The notes under the pieces: generated by a model
The model's database searches: none
What the model saw: only the letters and a program-made list of their open reading frames with translations
What the model was told of the DNA's origin: nothing
Shown here: positions 1 through 5,715 of the stretch, piece after piece
How the letters are laid out: each line of letters opens with the position of its first letter
Numbering within the stretch: position 1 is the first letter of the stretch
Translations under genes and position numbers: made by a program
Source: Thermoprotei archaeon
GTDB taxonomy: Archaea; Thermoproteota; Methanomethylicia; Nezhaarchaeales; WYZ-LMO8
NCBI GenBank assembly: GCA_003650865.1
Contig: QMSN01000039.1
Coordinates: 1 to 8,318 of the forward strand
Reading direction: 5' to 3'
Length of the DNA stretch: 8,318 nucleotides

Positions 1-148
1 CCAGCAGCCCCAAGCTCCTTCCCATATCTGTGCAAGCGAAATACTTCAAGTAGTTCCGTAAGACAAGATTTTGATGTCGCTCCGGCTCTAATAGAGAGTT
101 GTACCATCTCTTCAGCTCCTCCCTCATCACGAAGCCAACCCTCGCCAT
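1..148 (-). CDS. Unrecognised protein, N-terminal 49 residues only (runs off left edge)
   Basis: Reading the minus strand from the ATG at 148-146, the frame stays open for 49 codons to the left edge. An in-frame TAG lies five codons upstream, so the ATG is the only reasonable start visible. The fragment begins MARVGFVMREELKRWYN and is rich in charged and aromatic residues (RWYN, RNYLKYF), looking helical and soluble. No signal peptide, membrane segment or family motif is recognisable, so no function is proposed. It is divergent from the radical SAM gene at 197 across 48 bp, where a TATA-like GTATAG on the minus strand (183-178) lies about 30 bases upstream of the ATG, fitting a short-leader or leaderless archaeal transcript. 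Being an N-terminal fragment with a plausible promoter, it is more likely a real gene than a chance frame, but this is not certain. Confidence 0.55.
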   Translation of the reverse strand, partial: MARVGFVMREELKRWYNSLLEPERHQNLVLRNYLKYFACTDMGRSLGLL

Positions 149-161
149 AAGACGAGTAAGC

Positions 162-183
162 TAAATACCTCATTCACTATACA
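162..183. promoter_or_regulatory. Divergent TATA-like elements between the left-edge gene and the radical SAM gene
   Basis: The 48-bp intergenic region holds TAAATAC on the plus strand (162-168), about 30 bases upstream of the ATG at 197. On the minus strand GTATAG (183-178) lies about 30 bases upstream of the ATG at 148. Both spacings fit archaeal TATA boxes feeding transcripts with leaders of only a few bases. Neither start codon has a convincing Shine-Dalgarno motif, which agrees with near-leaderless messages. The matches are only moderate, so this is inference. Confidence 0.4.
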
Positions 184-196
184 AGCTTAGTGGCCT

Positions 197-1603
197 ATGA
201 AGTGTAATCCCGAGGTGCTACTCGTAGACCCTCCTAAGGAGCCATGGTGGCTTCTCGGAGAGACTGTAATGCCTCCTCTTGGGTTGCTATACATAGCTTC
301 TTACCTTAAGAGCAAGGATGTAGACGTAGCCTTGCTGGACTGTCAGGCCTTAGGCTACTCTTGGCGCGACTTGAGGTCAGCCTTAGAGGCCATAAAGCCC
401 AGCGTAGTGGGAGTGGGAGGTCCAACGTGCTACAGCTACAAGGCCCTCGAGGTCTGCAGGATATCCAAGGAAGTTGATCCGAGCATCACGACCGTCGTTG
501 GAGGCCCTCACTTCACCTTTACGGCTGAGGAGACTCTAGCTGAAAGCGTTCACGTGGACTTCGTCGTAAGGGGTGAGGGCGAGGAGACCATGTACGAGCT
601 CGTCAAGGCTTTGCTGCAAGGAGGCCTCGACGTGAAGAAGATTAAGGGCTTATCTTATAGGGACGACCTCCACGTAAGACACAACCCTCCCCGTCCCCTC
701 ATAAGGAATATCGATGAGATACCAATGCCAGATTGGTCTCTACTACCCATGGATAAGTATAAGCTAGTCGCTTGGGGGAGCAAAGCGATAATGACCCTGA
801 GTAGCAGAGGCTGCCCCTTTAAGTGCAATTTTTGTAGCGAGTGGATGTTTTGGGGTGGGGTTTGGCGTCCCCACAGCCCTCAGAGAGTCGTGAATGAACT
901 CGAGCACTTAAATAAAAGGTATGGGAAGGAGGTCTTTTGGTTCGCTGATGACACGTTCAACGTGGATAGGGGGAGGCTTATAGCGATATGCCGCGAAATC
1001 CTTGATAGGGGCTTAAACGTGCATTGGGGGTTTGAGGGTAGAGCTGACCTGATACTGAGAGACCTCGACATACTGGAGCTCATGAGGAATTCAGGTCTAT
1101 TCTGGGTTCTCGTGGGGGTGGAGGCTTCAACTGATGAGGAGCTTAGATCCTACAACAAAGGCCTAACGATAAGGCAGGTGGAGAACGCCTTTAAAGCCCT
1201 GAAGGAGCACGACATCATAACTCAAGCCATGTTCATAGTGGGCTCTCGCGAAGATGATGAAGCCTCCATAAAGTCTAAGCTCAAGTTCGCCCTTAAGCTC
1301 GACCCAGACTTCGTGATATTCACCCCCCTAACACCTCTACCAGGCACGCAGCTATATGAGGAGGCTGTAAGAGAGGGGTGGCTCTCAACAAGGGATTACT
1401 CGAAGTTCGACTTTGCACATGCTGTCTTAAACACGAAGCACTTGTCATCGCGTGACGTCGACGAATTAATGATCTACTGCTACAGGAAGTTCTACAATAG
1501 ACCCATAAAGACGCTGAAGGGACTTCTCTCAAGGAACAGGTTTCGAAGAGCTATCAATGCCTACTTCTTAAAGTTCTTCTTGAAGAGGCTCCTCGCTCCG
1601 TAA
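197..1603 (+). CDS. B12-binding-domain radical SAM enzyme (class B / BchE-like)
   Basis: A 468-residue protein with the two-domain layout of cobalamin-dependent radical SAM enzymes. Residues about 6-150 form a B12-binding Rossmann domain: PPLGLLYIASYL at 26-37, VVGGPHF at 100-106 and VVRGEGEET at 123-131. The radical SAM barrel starts near 198 with SSRGCPFKCNFCS; C206, C210 and C213 form the CxxxCxxC triad for the 4Fe-4S cluster. GFEGRAD (278-284) and VGVEAS (307-312) are typical SAM-barrel strands, followed by a C-terminal tail with YRKFYNRP (429-436). The usual DxHxxG lower-ligand motif appears as D48-C49-Q50, so the histidine that coordinates cobalt in base-off binding is absent, as in many members of this class. 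Family members perform methylations, ring cyclisations and carbon-carbon couplings, including archaeal tetraether lipid ring formation (Grs). The substrate cannot be read from the sequence. It appears to be a single-gene unit. Confidence 0.9.
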   Translation: MKCNPEVLLVDPPKEPWWLLGETVMPPLGLLYIASYLKSKDVDVALLDCQALGYSWRDLRSALEAIKPSVVGVGGPTCYSYKALEVCRISKEVDPSITTVVGGPHFTFTAEETLAESVHVDFVVRGEGEETMYELVKALLQGGLDVKKIKGLSYRDDLHVRHNPPRPLIRNIDEIPMPDWSLLPMDKYKLVAWGSKAIMTLSSRGCPFKCNFCSEWMFWGGVWRPHSPQRVVNELEHLNKRYGKEVFWFADDTFNVDRGRLIAICREILDRGLNVHWGFEGRADLILRDLDILELMRNSGLFWVLVGVEASTDEELRSYNKGLTIRQVENAFKALKEHDIITQAMFIVGSREDDEASIKSKLKFALKLDPDFVIFTPLTPLPGTQLYEEAVREGWLSTRDYSKFDFAHAVLNTKHLSSRDVDELMIYCYRKFYNRPIKTLKGLLSRNRFRRAINAYFLKFFLKRLLAP

Positions 1604-1610
1604 GCACGTT

Positions 1611-1641
1611 AAGCTTTTAGCTCTTCTCGACTTCTTCTCTA
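1611..1641 (+). promoter_or_regulatory. Possible promoter/terminator overlap before the small membrane gene
   Basis: The 48-bp gap between the radical SAM gene and the small membrane gene contains GTTAAGCTTTTAG (1608-1620), an acceptable crenarchaeal TATA-like element about 35 bases upstream of the ATG at 1652. A pyrimidine-rich run follows to about 1641 and could act as a weak archaeal terminator for the upstream gene. The absence of a Shine-Dalgarno motif before 1652, unlike the following genes, suggests that a transcript starts here rather than reading through. Confidence 0.35.
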
Positions 1642-1651
1642 TTGACTAGAG

Positions 1652-1840
1652 ATGTCCAAGGAGAGGCGGGGCTTAAGCCTATTCTGGATAATAGTCGGCG
1701 TACTCCTAATTACGTGGGGTGTCTCGGAGATCTTCAACCTGCCCTGGTGGCCATTAATGCTCATAGCAATAGGCGTAGTCATCATAGTGGCTGGCGTCTT
1801 AAGCAGGAGGTACACGATATTCGAAGAGAAAAAGCATTAG
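1652..1840 (+). CDS. Small two-helix membrane protein, DUF5668/LiaI-LiaF-like hairpin
   Basis: A 62-residue protein with two hydrophobic helices, about 9-25 and 31-50. The segment between and into helix 2, NLPWWPLMLIAIGVVII, matches the WPLLLIaiG signature I associate with DUF5668 and LiaI/LiaF-type membrane hairpins. Charges follow the positive-inside rule: a basic N-terminus (SKERRG) and basic C-terminus (SRRY, EEKKH) are cytoplasmic, with a short loop outside, giving N-in/C-in topology. The ATG at 1652 is taken as start because it directly precedes the basic leader. The following gene begins 12 bases after its stop with a good ribosome-binding site, so the two are very likely co-transcribed. 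In bacteria such hairpins accompany envelope-stress proteins; extending that role to this archaeon is inference. An overlapping frame beginning with TTG at 1642 lacks any protein-like pattern. Confidence 0.8.
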   Translation: MSKERRGLSLFWIIVGVLLITWGVSEIFNLPWWPLMLIAIGVVIIVAGVLSRRYTIFEEKKH

Positions 1841-1841
1841 A

Positions 1842-1847
1842 AAGGTG
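1842..1847 (+). promoter_or_regulatory. Shine-Dalgarno motif AAGGTG for the gene at 1853
   Basis: AAGGTG ends five bases before the ATG at 1853, good spacing for archaeal 16S rRNA pairing. It supports that ATG as the start and translation from a polycistronic message. Confidence 0.65.
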
Positions 1848-1852
1848 CCTCC

Positions 1853-2848
1853 ATGCCCCGCGATAAGCCCTCAAGGCTCGGCATGGCGGTCTTGGTGCTC
1901 ACAGGGCTCTTGATGATATCCTCAGGCTTAGCGATATACCTCGACGTAACGCCTCTACGTGAGGTGGACTTGCTGGAGGTCGTGGGGTACTCAGCGATCC
2001 TCATGGGCTCCATAGTCTTAGGAGCTGAGCTGACTAGAGCTTCAGAGAAGAAATTCCTCAGGCTCTTAGCTGTAAGCGTCTTCATCCTGCTCCTATCCCT
2101 TAGTGGAGCTTTGTCTTACCCAATGCTACTTGGAGAAAAGACGTGTAAAGCGTTGAGCTACGAAGCTGAAGACCTCAATAGAAGTTGCTTAATACTTCAC
2201 GTATCGCTCTCCACAGGCTCTGTGAAGGTTTTAAGCTGCGTCAACGAGAGCTATCCGCTCACGTTGAACATCACTGTACCCAAGGACTTCAGCTTCCAAC
2301 TGCGCGAAGTGAGGGACCATGCAGGTACGGTTGAGGAGCTATACGTTGAAGCCAGTGCTGGTGAGGTCACGGTTTACGTTAGCTGTGAGGTGGCTCTGCG
2401 CTTAGAGGCTGACGTGGACATAGGTGCAGTCGACGTGAAGGTATTCAATGCGAGTGTTGAGTCATTAAAGCTGCACACCTACATGGGGATGGTGGAGGCC
2501 TTAATCTCTGAGTGCACGAACGTAACCTCGATATCCGCCTCTACATCTCTAGGCTCCATCCACCTAAAGGTGGTTTCTCCTCAACACTTGAGCAACACCA
2601 CTATTACGTTGAGCAACACTATGGGCAACATAGGGCTAGTCATGGAGGTAGGGAACGACGTAGGTGTTTTAGTCAAGGCTAGGGTTAGGATGGGTGAAGT
2701 GGAGCTCTCAACATCTAGTGACCACGAGCTCTACGAAGAAGAGGGCTTTGAAGTGCTCAAGACCTTGAACTACGAGAAATCAAAAGCGAGGTATACCGGC
2801 GTCCTCGAGAACTACTTGGGCTCTATAGAAACGTTAATCAACCCTTGA
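1853..2848 (+). CDS. Membrane-anchored beta-repeat (toastrack/DUF4097-like) protein
   Basis: A 331-residue protein with three predicted membrane helices (about 9-30, 42-60, 70-90) followed by a roughly 240-residue hydrophilic domain. Basic residues at the N-terminus (PRDKPSR) and between helices 2 and 3 (TRASEKKFLR), and an acidic loop between helices 1 and 2, predict N-in topology with the large domain outside the cell. That domain is built from short x-G-x-[VI]-x-[LV] turns: STGSVKV, SAGEVTV, DIGAVDV, YMGMVEA, SLGSIHL, TMGNIGL, RMGEVEL, YLGSIET. The central ones recur about every 22 residues, as in beta-solenoid or toastrack/DUF4097 domains. Five cysteines (98, 112, 129, 178, 221) and several N-x-S/T sites (131, 139, 199, 223, 248) suit an extracytoplasmic, possibly disulfide-bonded and glycosylated domain. 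With the hairpin gene upstream it resembles LiaF-type envelope sensors. The family assignment rests on pattern only and the function is unknown. Confidence 0.8.
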   Translation: MPRDKPSRLGMAVLVLTGLLMISSGLAIYLDVTPLREVDLLEVVGYSAILMGSIVLGAELTRASEKKFLRLLAVSVFILLLSLSGALSYPMLLGEKTCKALSYEAEDLNRSCLILHVSLSTGSVKVLSCVNESYPLTLNITVPKDFSFQLREVRDHAGTVEELYVEASAGEVTVYVSCEVALRLEADVDIGAVDVKVFNASVESLKLHTYMGMVEALISECTNVTSISASTSLGSIHLKVVSPQHLSNTTITLSNTMGNIGLVMEVGNDVGVLVKARVRMGEVELSTSSDHELYEEEGFEVLKTLNYEKSKARYTGVLENYLGSIETLINP

Positions 2849-2868
2849 CGCGCTACCCATACCTCAAT

Positions 2869-2874
2869 GAGGGG
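2869..2874 (+). promoter_or_regulatory. Shine-Dalgarno motif GAGGGG deciding the leuC start
   Basis: GAGGGG lies six bases before the ATG at 2881. No comparable motif precedes the in-frame TTG at 2845, which overlaps the previous gene's stop codon. This favours ATG 2881 as the leuC start. Confidence 0.6.
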
Positions 2875-2880
2875 TTGTCT

Positions 2881-4161
2881 ATGGGAGTTAAGGACATAGT
2901 TGAGGACGAGGAGCTGACCTTCGCCGAGAAGATGCTGAGCATAAAGCAAGTCGAGGGCGGGGAAGCTAAGCGAGCTGGAGAGATAGTTGTGGTATCCGTC
3001 GACCTAGCTGCAGGTCAAGATGGCACCTCGCCGCTCGCTATAAAGGTCTTTAGGGAGATGGGAGGCGACAAGGTGTGGGATCCATCCAAGGTCCTCTTAG
3101 TGATAGACCACACGTATCCCTCCTCGTCACCTCAAATATCCAACCTGCACAGCTTGATGAGGGGTTTCTGTCGTGAGCAAGGCGTTAGGCTCGTTGAGGG
3201 TAGCATAATACACCAAGTGATACTGGAGGACTACGCCTCGCCTGGCATGCTAATCGTGGGTGCGGACTCCCACACAACCACTCACGGAGCGGTAGGGGCG
3301 TTCGCCACGGGTATAGGCAGCACGGAGCTTGCGGCTGTGTGGCTTGAAGGCAACATATGGCTTAAAGTACCTTCGACCATTAGGGTGAATCTCTCAGGCA
3401 ACCTCCCAAAGGGGGTCTACGCCAAGGACATAGCGCTGTACTTCGTGGGGCACGTGGGAGCTGACGGCGCAAACTACATGTCAGTTGAGTGGAGAGGAGA
3501 GACTATTAAGGAGCTTTCAATCGCGTCGAGAGCGACGCTCTGCAACATGAGTATGGAGGCTGGCGCTAAGAACGCCGTCGTCGAGTATGACCAAGTAACG
3601 GAGGAGTACTTGAGGTCCGTGGGACGAGGCCCCTTGATGATTGTGAGGTCCGGCTTCAAGGCTTCTGTGGAGCGTGAAATCGAAGTCGACTGCTCAAAGC
3701 TAGAGCCCATGGTTGCTGCTCCCAGCAGAGTTGATAACGTCAAGCCCGTCACGGAGCTTGAGGGCACACCTATAGACCAAGCCTTTATAGGCAGTTGCAC
3801 CAACGGTAGGCTTGAAGACCTAGAGGTAGCGGCTAAAATACTGCGAGGTAGGAAGGTTAAGGAGGGGGTTAGGCTCATAGTGACGCCGGCCTCTCGAAGG
3901 GTTTACTTGGAGGCCCTGAGGTCCGGCATACTTGAAACACTAATCGAAGCTGGTGCAACTGTGACTAACCCCACGTGTGGAGCGTGTGTAGGCACACACC
4001 TAGGGATTCTCGGCGAAGGTGAAGTCGCGATATCATCGAGCAACAGGAACTTCGTCGGTAGAATGGGGCATCCATCCTCAAAGGTCTACTTGGCATCACC
4101 CGCAACCGTAGCTGCTTCAGCTATAAAGGGGGTTATATCCGACCCGAGGTGTTTTCTATGA
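2881..4161 (+). CDS. leuC: 3-isopropylmalate dehydratase (isomerase) large subunit, LeuC/homoaconitase family
   Basis: A 426-residue aconitase-superfamily large subunit from ATG 2881. The frame opens 12 codons earlier at a TTG, but the ATG has the ribosome-binding site and gives the usual archaeal length. Landmarks: VIDHTYPSSS near 74-83; GADSHTTTHGAVGAFATG at about 127-144; FIGSCTNGRLEDL with C306; and NPTCGACVG with C366 and C369. The three cysteines ligate the 4Fe-4S cluster that binds substrate. NRNFVGRMGHP and YLASPATVAASA near the C-terminus are typical of LeuC. With LeuD it catalyses stereospecific dehydration-hydration of 2-isopropylmalate to 3-isopropylmalate in cytoplasmic leucine synthesis. 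Close relatives process homocitrate or other alkylmalates, so the exact substrate is inferred. The ATGA overlap with leuD indicates translational coupling and matched subunit production. It begins 32 bases after the membrane beta-repeat gene, probably on one transcript. Confidence 0.93.
   Translation: MGVKDIVEDEELTFAEKMLSIKQVEGGEAKRAGEIVVVSVDLAAGQDGTSPLAIKVFREMGGDKVWDPSKVLLVIDHTYPSSSPQISNLHSLMRGFCREQGVRLVEGSIIHQVILEDYASPGMLIVGADSHTTTHGAVGAFATGIGSTELAAVWLEGNIWLKVPSTIRVNLSGNLPKGVYAKDIALYFVGHVGADGANYMSVEWRGETIKELSIASRATLCNMSMEAGAKNAVVEYDQVTEEYLRSVGRGPLMIVRSGFKASVEREIEVDCSKLEPMVAAPSRVDNVKPVTELEGTPIDQAFIGSCTNGRLEDLEVAAKILRGRKVKEGVRLIVTPASRRVYLEALRSGILETLIEAGATVTNPTCGACVGTHLGILGEGEVAISSSNRNFVGRMGHPSSKVYLASPATVAASAIKGVISDPRCFL
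4146..4151 (+). promoter_or_regulatory. Shine-Dalgarno motif GAGGTG for leuD
   Basis: GAGGTG lies inside the last codons of leuC, six bases before the leuD ATG at 4158. It selects that ATG over the in-frame GTG at 4149, which overlaps the motif itself. Confidence 0.75.
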
Positions 4162-4670
4162 AGTACAGGATTAGAGGTAGAGTTTGGAAGTTTGGCGACG
4201 ACATAGACACAGACGTCATAATACCATATAAGTACAAGGCTAGAACCCTTGACCCAAAGGAGCTAGCTCAACACGTCATGGAGGGCATAGACCCCGACTT
4301 CTCTAAGAAGGTTAAGCCAGGAGACGTCATAGTTGCTGGGAAGAACTTCGGCTGTGGCTCTAGTAGAGAGCAGGCGCCGATAGCTATTAAGGCTGCAGGC
4401 ATATCCGCGGTGATTGCTGAGTCCTTCGCTAGGATATTCTTCAGGAACTCCATAAACATAGGCCTACCGGTGCTTGAGGTTAAGGGAGTCTCCAAGCTCG
4501 TCGATGAGGGCGACGAGGTTGAGATCGATTTAGCTGAAGGCGTCATAGTCGACTTGACGAAGGGCTTGACCCTTAAGGCTACTCCCTTACCGCCAAAAAT
4601 TAGAGAGATATTAGAGGTAGGAGGGCTCGTAAACTACTTAAAAAAGGTGAGGGCTTCTCATCGCTCCTAG
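4158..4670 (+). CDS. leuD: 3-isopropylmalate dehydratase small subunit, LeuD/homoaconitase family
   Basis: A 170-residue swivelling-domain subunit that completes the LeuC active site. From ATG 4158: RGRVWKFGDDIDTDVIIP at about 6-23, the substrate-recognition loop YKYKARTLDP at 24-33, AGKNFGCGSSREQAP at 60-74, and AVIAESFARIFFRNSINIGLP at 84-104; the length is normal for archaeal LeuD. The loop after IIP sets specificity in characterised methanogen enzymes, where from memory YLVY-type loops go with isopropylmalate and YLRT with homoaconitate. The version here differs from both and carries one extra residue, so isopropylmalate is favoured by general resemblance and not proven. The start codon overlaps the leuC stop as ATGA. 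The stop overlaps the stop of the convergent gap gene by four bases. Confidence 0.92.
   Translation: MKYRIRGRVWKFGDDIDTDVIIPYKYKARTLDPKELAQHVMEGIDPDFSKKVKPGDVIVAGKNFGCGSSREQAPIAIKAAGISAVIAESFARIFFRNSINIGLPVLEVKGVSKLVDEGDEVEIDLAEGVIVDLTKGLTLKATPLPPKIREILEVGGLVNYLKKVRASHRS
4640..4645 (-). terminator. T6 tract downstream of gap (minus strand), inside leuD
   Basis: Six consecutive T on the minus strand lie about 22 bases past the gap stop codon, encoded within the 3' end of leuD. Archaeal RNA polymerase terminates at such U-runs without needing a hairpin, so this is the likely end of the pgk-gap transcript. It is inferred from base composition only. Confidence 0.4.
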
Positions 4671-5704
4671 TATAGCTTGCTGAGAACCCCCAAGTTTCTA
4701 TCCGTTTTTTCGACGGAAGCCCTCCAGTCCTTCTCTAACTCTGTCAGAGCTCTTATGGCGTCTACGTTGTCTGGGATCACATTGGACTCATTTGGTGTAG
4801 CCCACATCAAGTAGACCTCGCCATCCAGCACTGCTATGCTGTCCTCCCACACTGGTATCTCGTAGAGGTCTCCTCTAGGTCTTCCTAGGTCTCGGGCGAG
4901 CTCAACTATGGAGTTTAGGGCTTCAACTCCATCCCTACCGCTGACAAGCACTACTCTAGGCTCCTCCTCTAATGCCTTAATAACGTCCTCCTTTGAAGGC
5001 TTGGCGCCTACTTGAACTACGCAGAAGTGCATGTGGTATAGGTTGTGCGATCCCTTGGCAGCCATGGTCACTATGTCGACGTCGTGAAGAACTGTCTTAA
5101 CGTCTGGCCCGTGGTGTGATGGCACGTGGAGCTCAGGGCCTACCGTGTTTATAACTCCGGATCTATGTGACTCCCAGACGTCGCATGCCCTCCTGACTAT
5201 TACGGCTCTAGCTTTAACTATGCCGAAGGCCTTCTTAAGTGCGTTTAGGACTCTGCATAGGGCTGTGGTGTTGCAACTCACAACTCTCGTGAATTGTTTT
5301 CCAAGGCTCTCCTCGTAGTTGCAGGTGGCTACAAACGATACTCCTGCAGTCTCGTGCTTCTCTCCGCCTTCAAACACGGCTTTTACGCCGTACTTCTCGT
5401 ACATCTCCTTGTTCTTGGCTCCGATCTTAGCTGGGGTGCAGTCAACCACTACATCGACATCCTTTATGATGTCGGTCAGTAGGCCCTCAACCTCTATACC
5501 ACCCTTCTTCATAACCTCCAGCCTATCGGGGGATGAGCAGAACACCTTGTATCCCTTCCTCATCGCCAGCTTAACCCTCCAATCAGCCACGACGTCGGAT
5601 ACTCCTACAAGCTCCATGTCGTCCTGCTTTGCTACGGCGTCAGCAACCCTCTTCCCTATAACGCCATAACCGTTAACCAACACTCTAACCTTGGCTTTCG
5701 ACAT
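4667..5704 (-). CDS. gap: Type II (archaeal) glyceraldehyde-3-phosphate dehydrogenase
   Basis: A 345-residue archaeal phosphorylating GAPDH, interconverting glyceraldehyde 3-phosphate and 1,3-bisphosphoglycerate with NAD(P). The N-terminal Rossmann fold shows VNGYGVIGKRVADAV at 10-24; VVDCTPAKIGAKNK (86-99) and FEGGEKHE (111-118) are typical of the archaeal type. The catalytic cysteine is C144 in SCNTTALCR, and RRACD (171-175), HHGPDV (197-202) and LYHMH (222-226) follow, with H224 the likely catalytic histidine. The segment just before it reads KGSHN, where other archaeal GAPDHs I recall have a VPTT-like sequence. The ATG at 5704 lies 11 bases after the pgk stop and has a Shine-Dalgarno motif, so gap is the second gene of a pgk-gap operon, the order known from Crenarchaeota. 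Many archaea use this enzyme mainly in the gluconeogenic direction. Its stop overlaps that of leuD. Confidence 0.95.
   Translation of the reverse strand: MSKAKVRVLVNGYGVIGKRVADAVAKQDDMELVGVSDVVADWRVKLAMRKGYKVFCSSPDRLEVMKKGGIEVEGLLTDIIKDVDVVVDCTPAKIGAKNKEMYEKYGVKAVFEGGEKHETAGVSFVATCNYEESLGKQFTRVVSCNTTALCRVLNALKKAFGIVKARAVIVRRACDVWESHRSGVINTVGPELHVPSHHGPDVKTVLHDVDIVTMAAKGSHNLYHMHFCVVQVGAKPSKEDVIKALEEEPRVVLVSGRDGVEALNSIVELARDLGRPRGDLYEIPVWEDSIAVLDGEVYLMWATPNESNVIPDNVDAIRALTELEKDWRASVEKTDRNLGVLSKLY
4705..4710 (+). terminator. T6 tract downstream of leuD (plus strand), inside gap
   Basis: Six consecutive T on the plus strand lie about 35 bases after the leuD stop, within the convergent gap gene. 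It is the first strong U-run after leuD and the likely terminator of the leuCD transcript, mirroring the T6 that serves gap on the other strand. Inferred from sequence only. Confidence 0.4.
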
Positions 5705-5708
5705 AGAT

Positions 5709-5714
5709 TCACCC
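5709..5714 (-). promoter_or_regulatory. Shine-Dalgarno motif GGGTGA for gap
   Basis: GGGTGA on the minus strand lies in the 11-base spacer between the pgk stop and the gap ATG, four bases from the start codon. It supports ATG 5704 and internal initiation on the shared pgk-gap message. Confidence 0.65.
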
Positions 5715-5715
5715 G

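Noticed and set aside
1642..1866. 74-codon frame starting with TTG overlapping the small membrane gene
   Set aside because: It has no hydrophobic pattern or motif, and it runs out of frame across both membrane genes, which have coherent helices and charge distribution.
2845..2880. TTG at 2845 as the leuC start, giving 12 extra residues
   Set aside because: It overlaps the stop of the preceding gene, lacks a ribosome-binding site, and the extra residues do not resemble LeuC N-termini. The ATG at 2881 has GAGGGG six bases upstream.
3474..3878. 134-codon open frame antisense to leuC
   Set aside because: It is serine/leucine-rich low-complexity translation opposite a strongly conserved gene, with no family motif; a composition shadow.
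4149..4157. GTG at 4149 as the leuD start
   Set aside because: The GTG is part of the GAGGTG ribosome-binding motif itself; the ATG at 4158 has ideal spacing and an ATGA overlap with leuC.
2881..4670. Calling leuCD a homoaconitase for lysine synthesis because a LysX-like ligase lies nearby
   Set aside because: The ligase lacks the GSWGR loop expected of LysX, no LysW-like carrier or other lysine gene is present, and the genes are on opposite strands separated by pgk-gap and tsr3.
5319..5669. 116-codon open frame on the plus strand antisense to gap
   Set aside because: Serine/threonine-rich translation typical of an antisense shadow, opposite a confidently assigned conserved gene.
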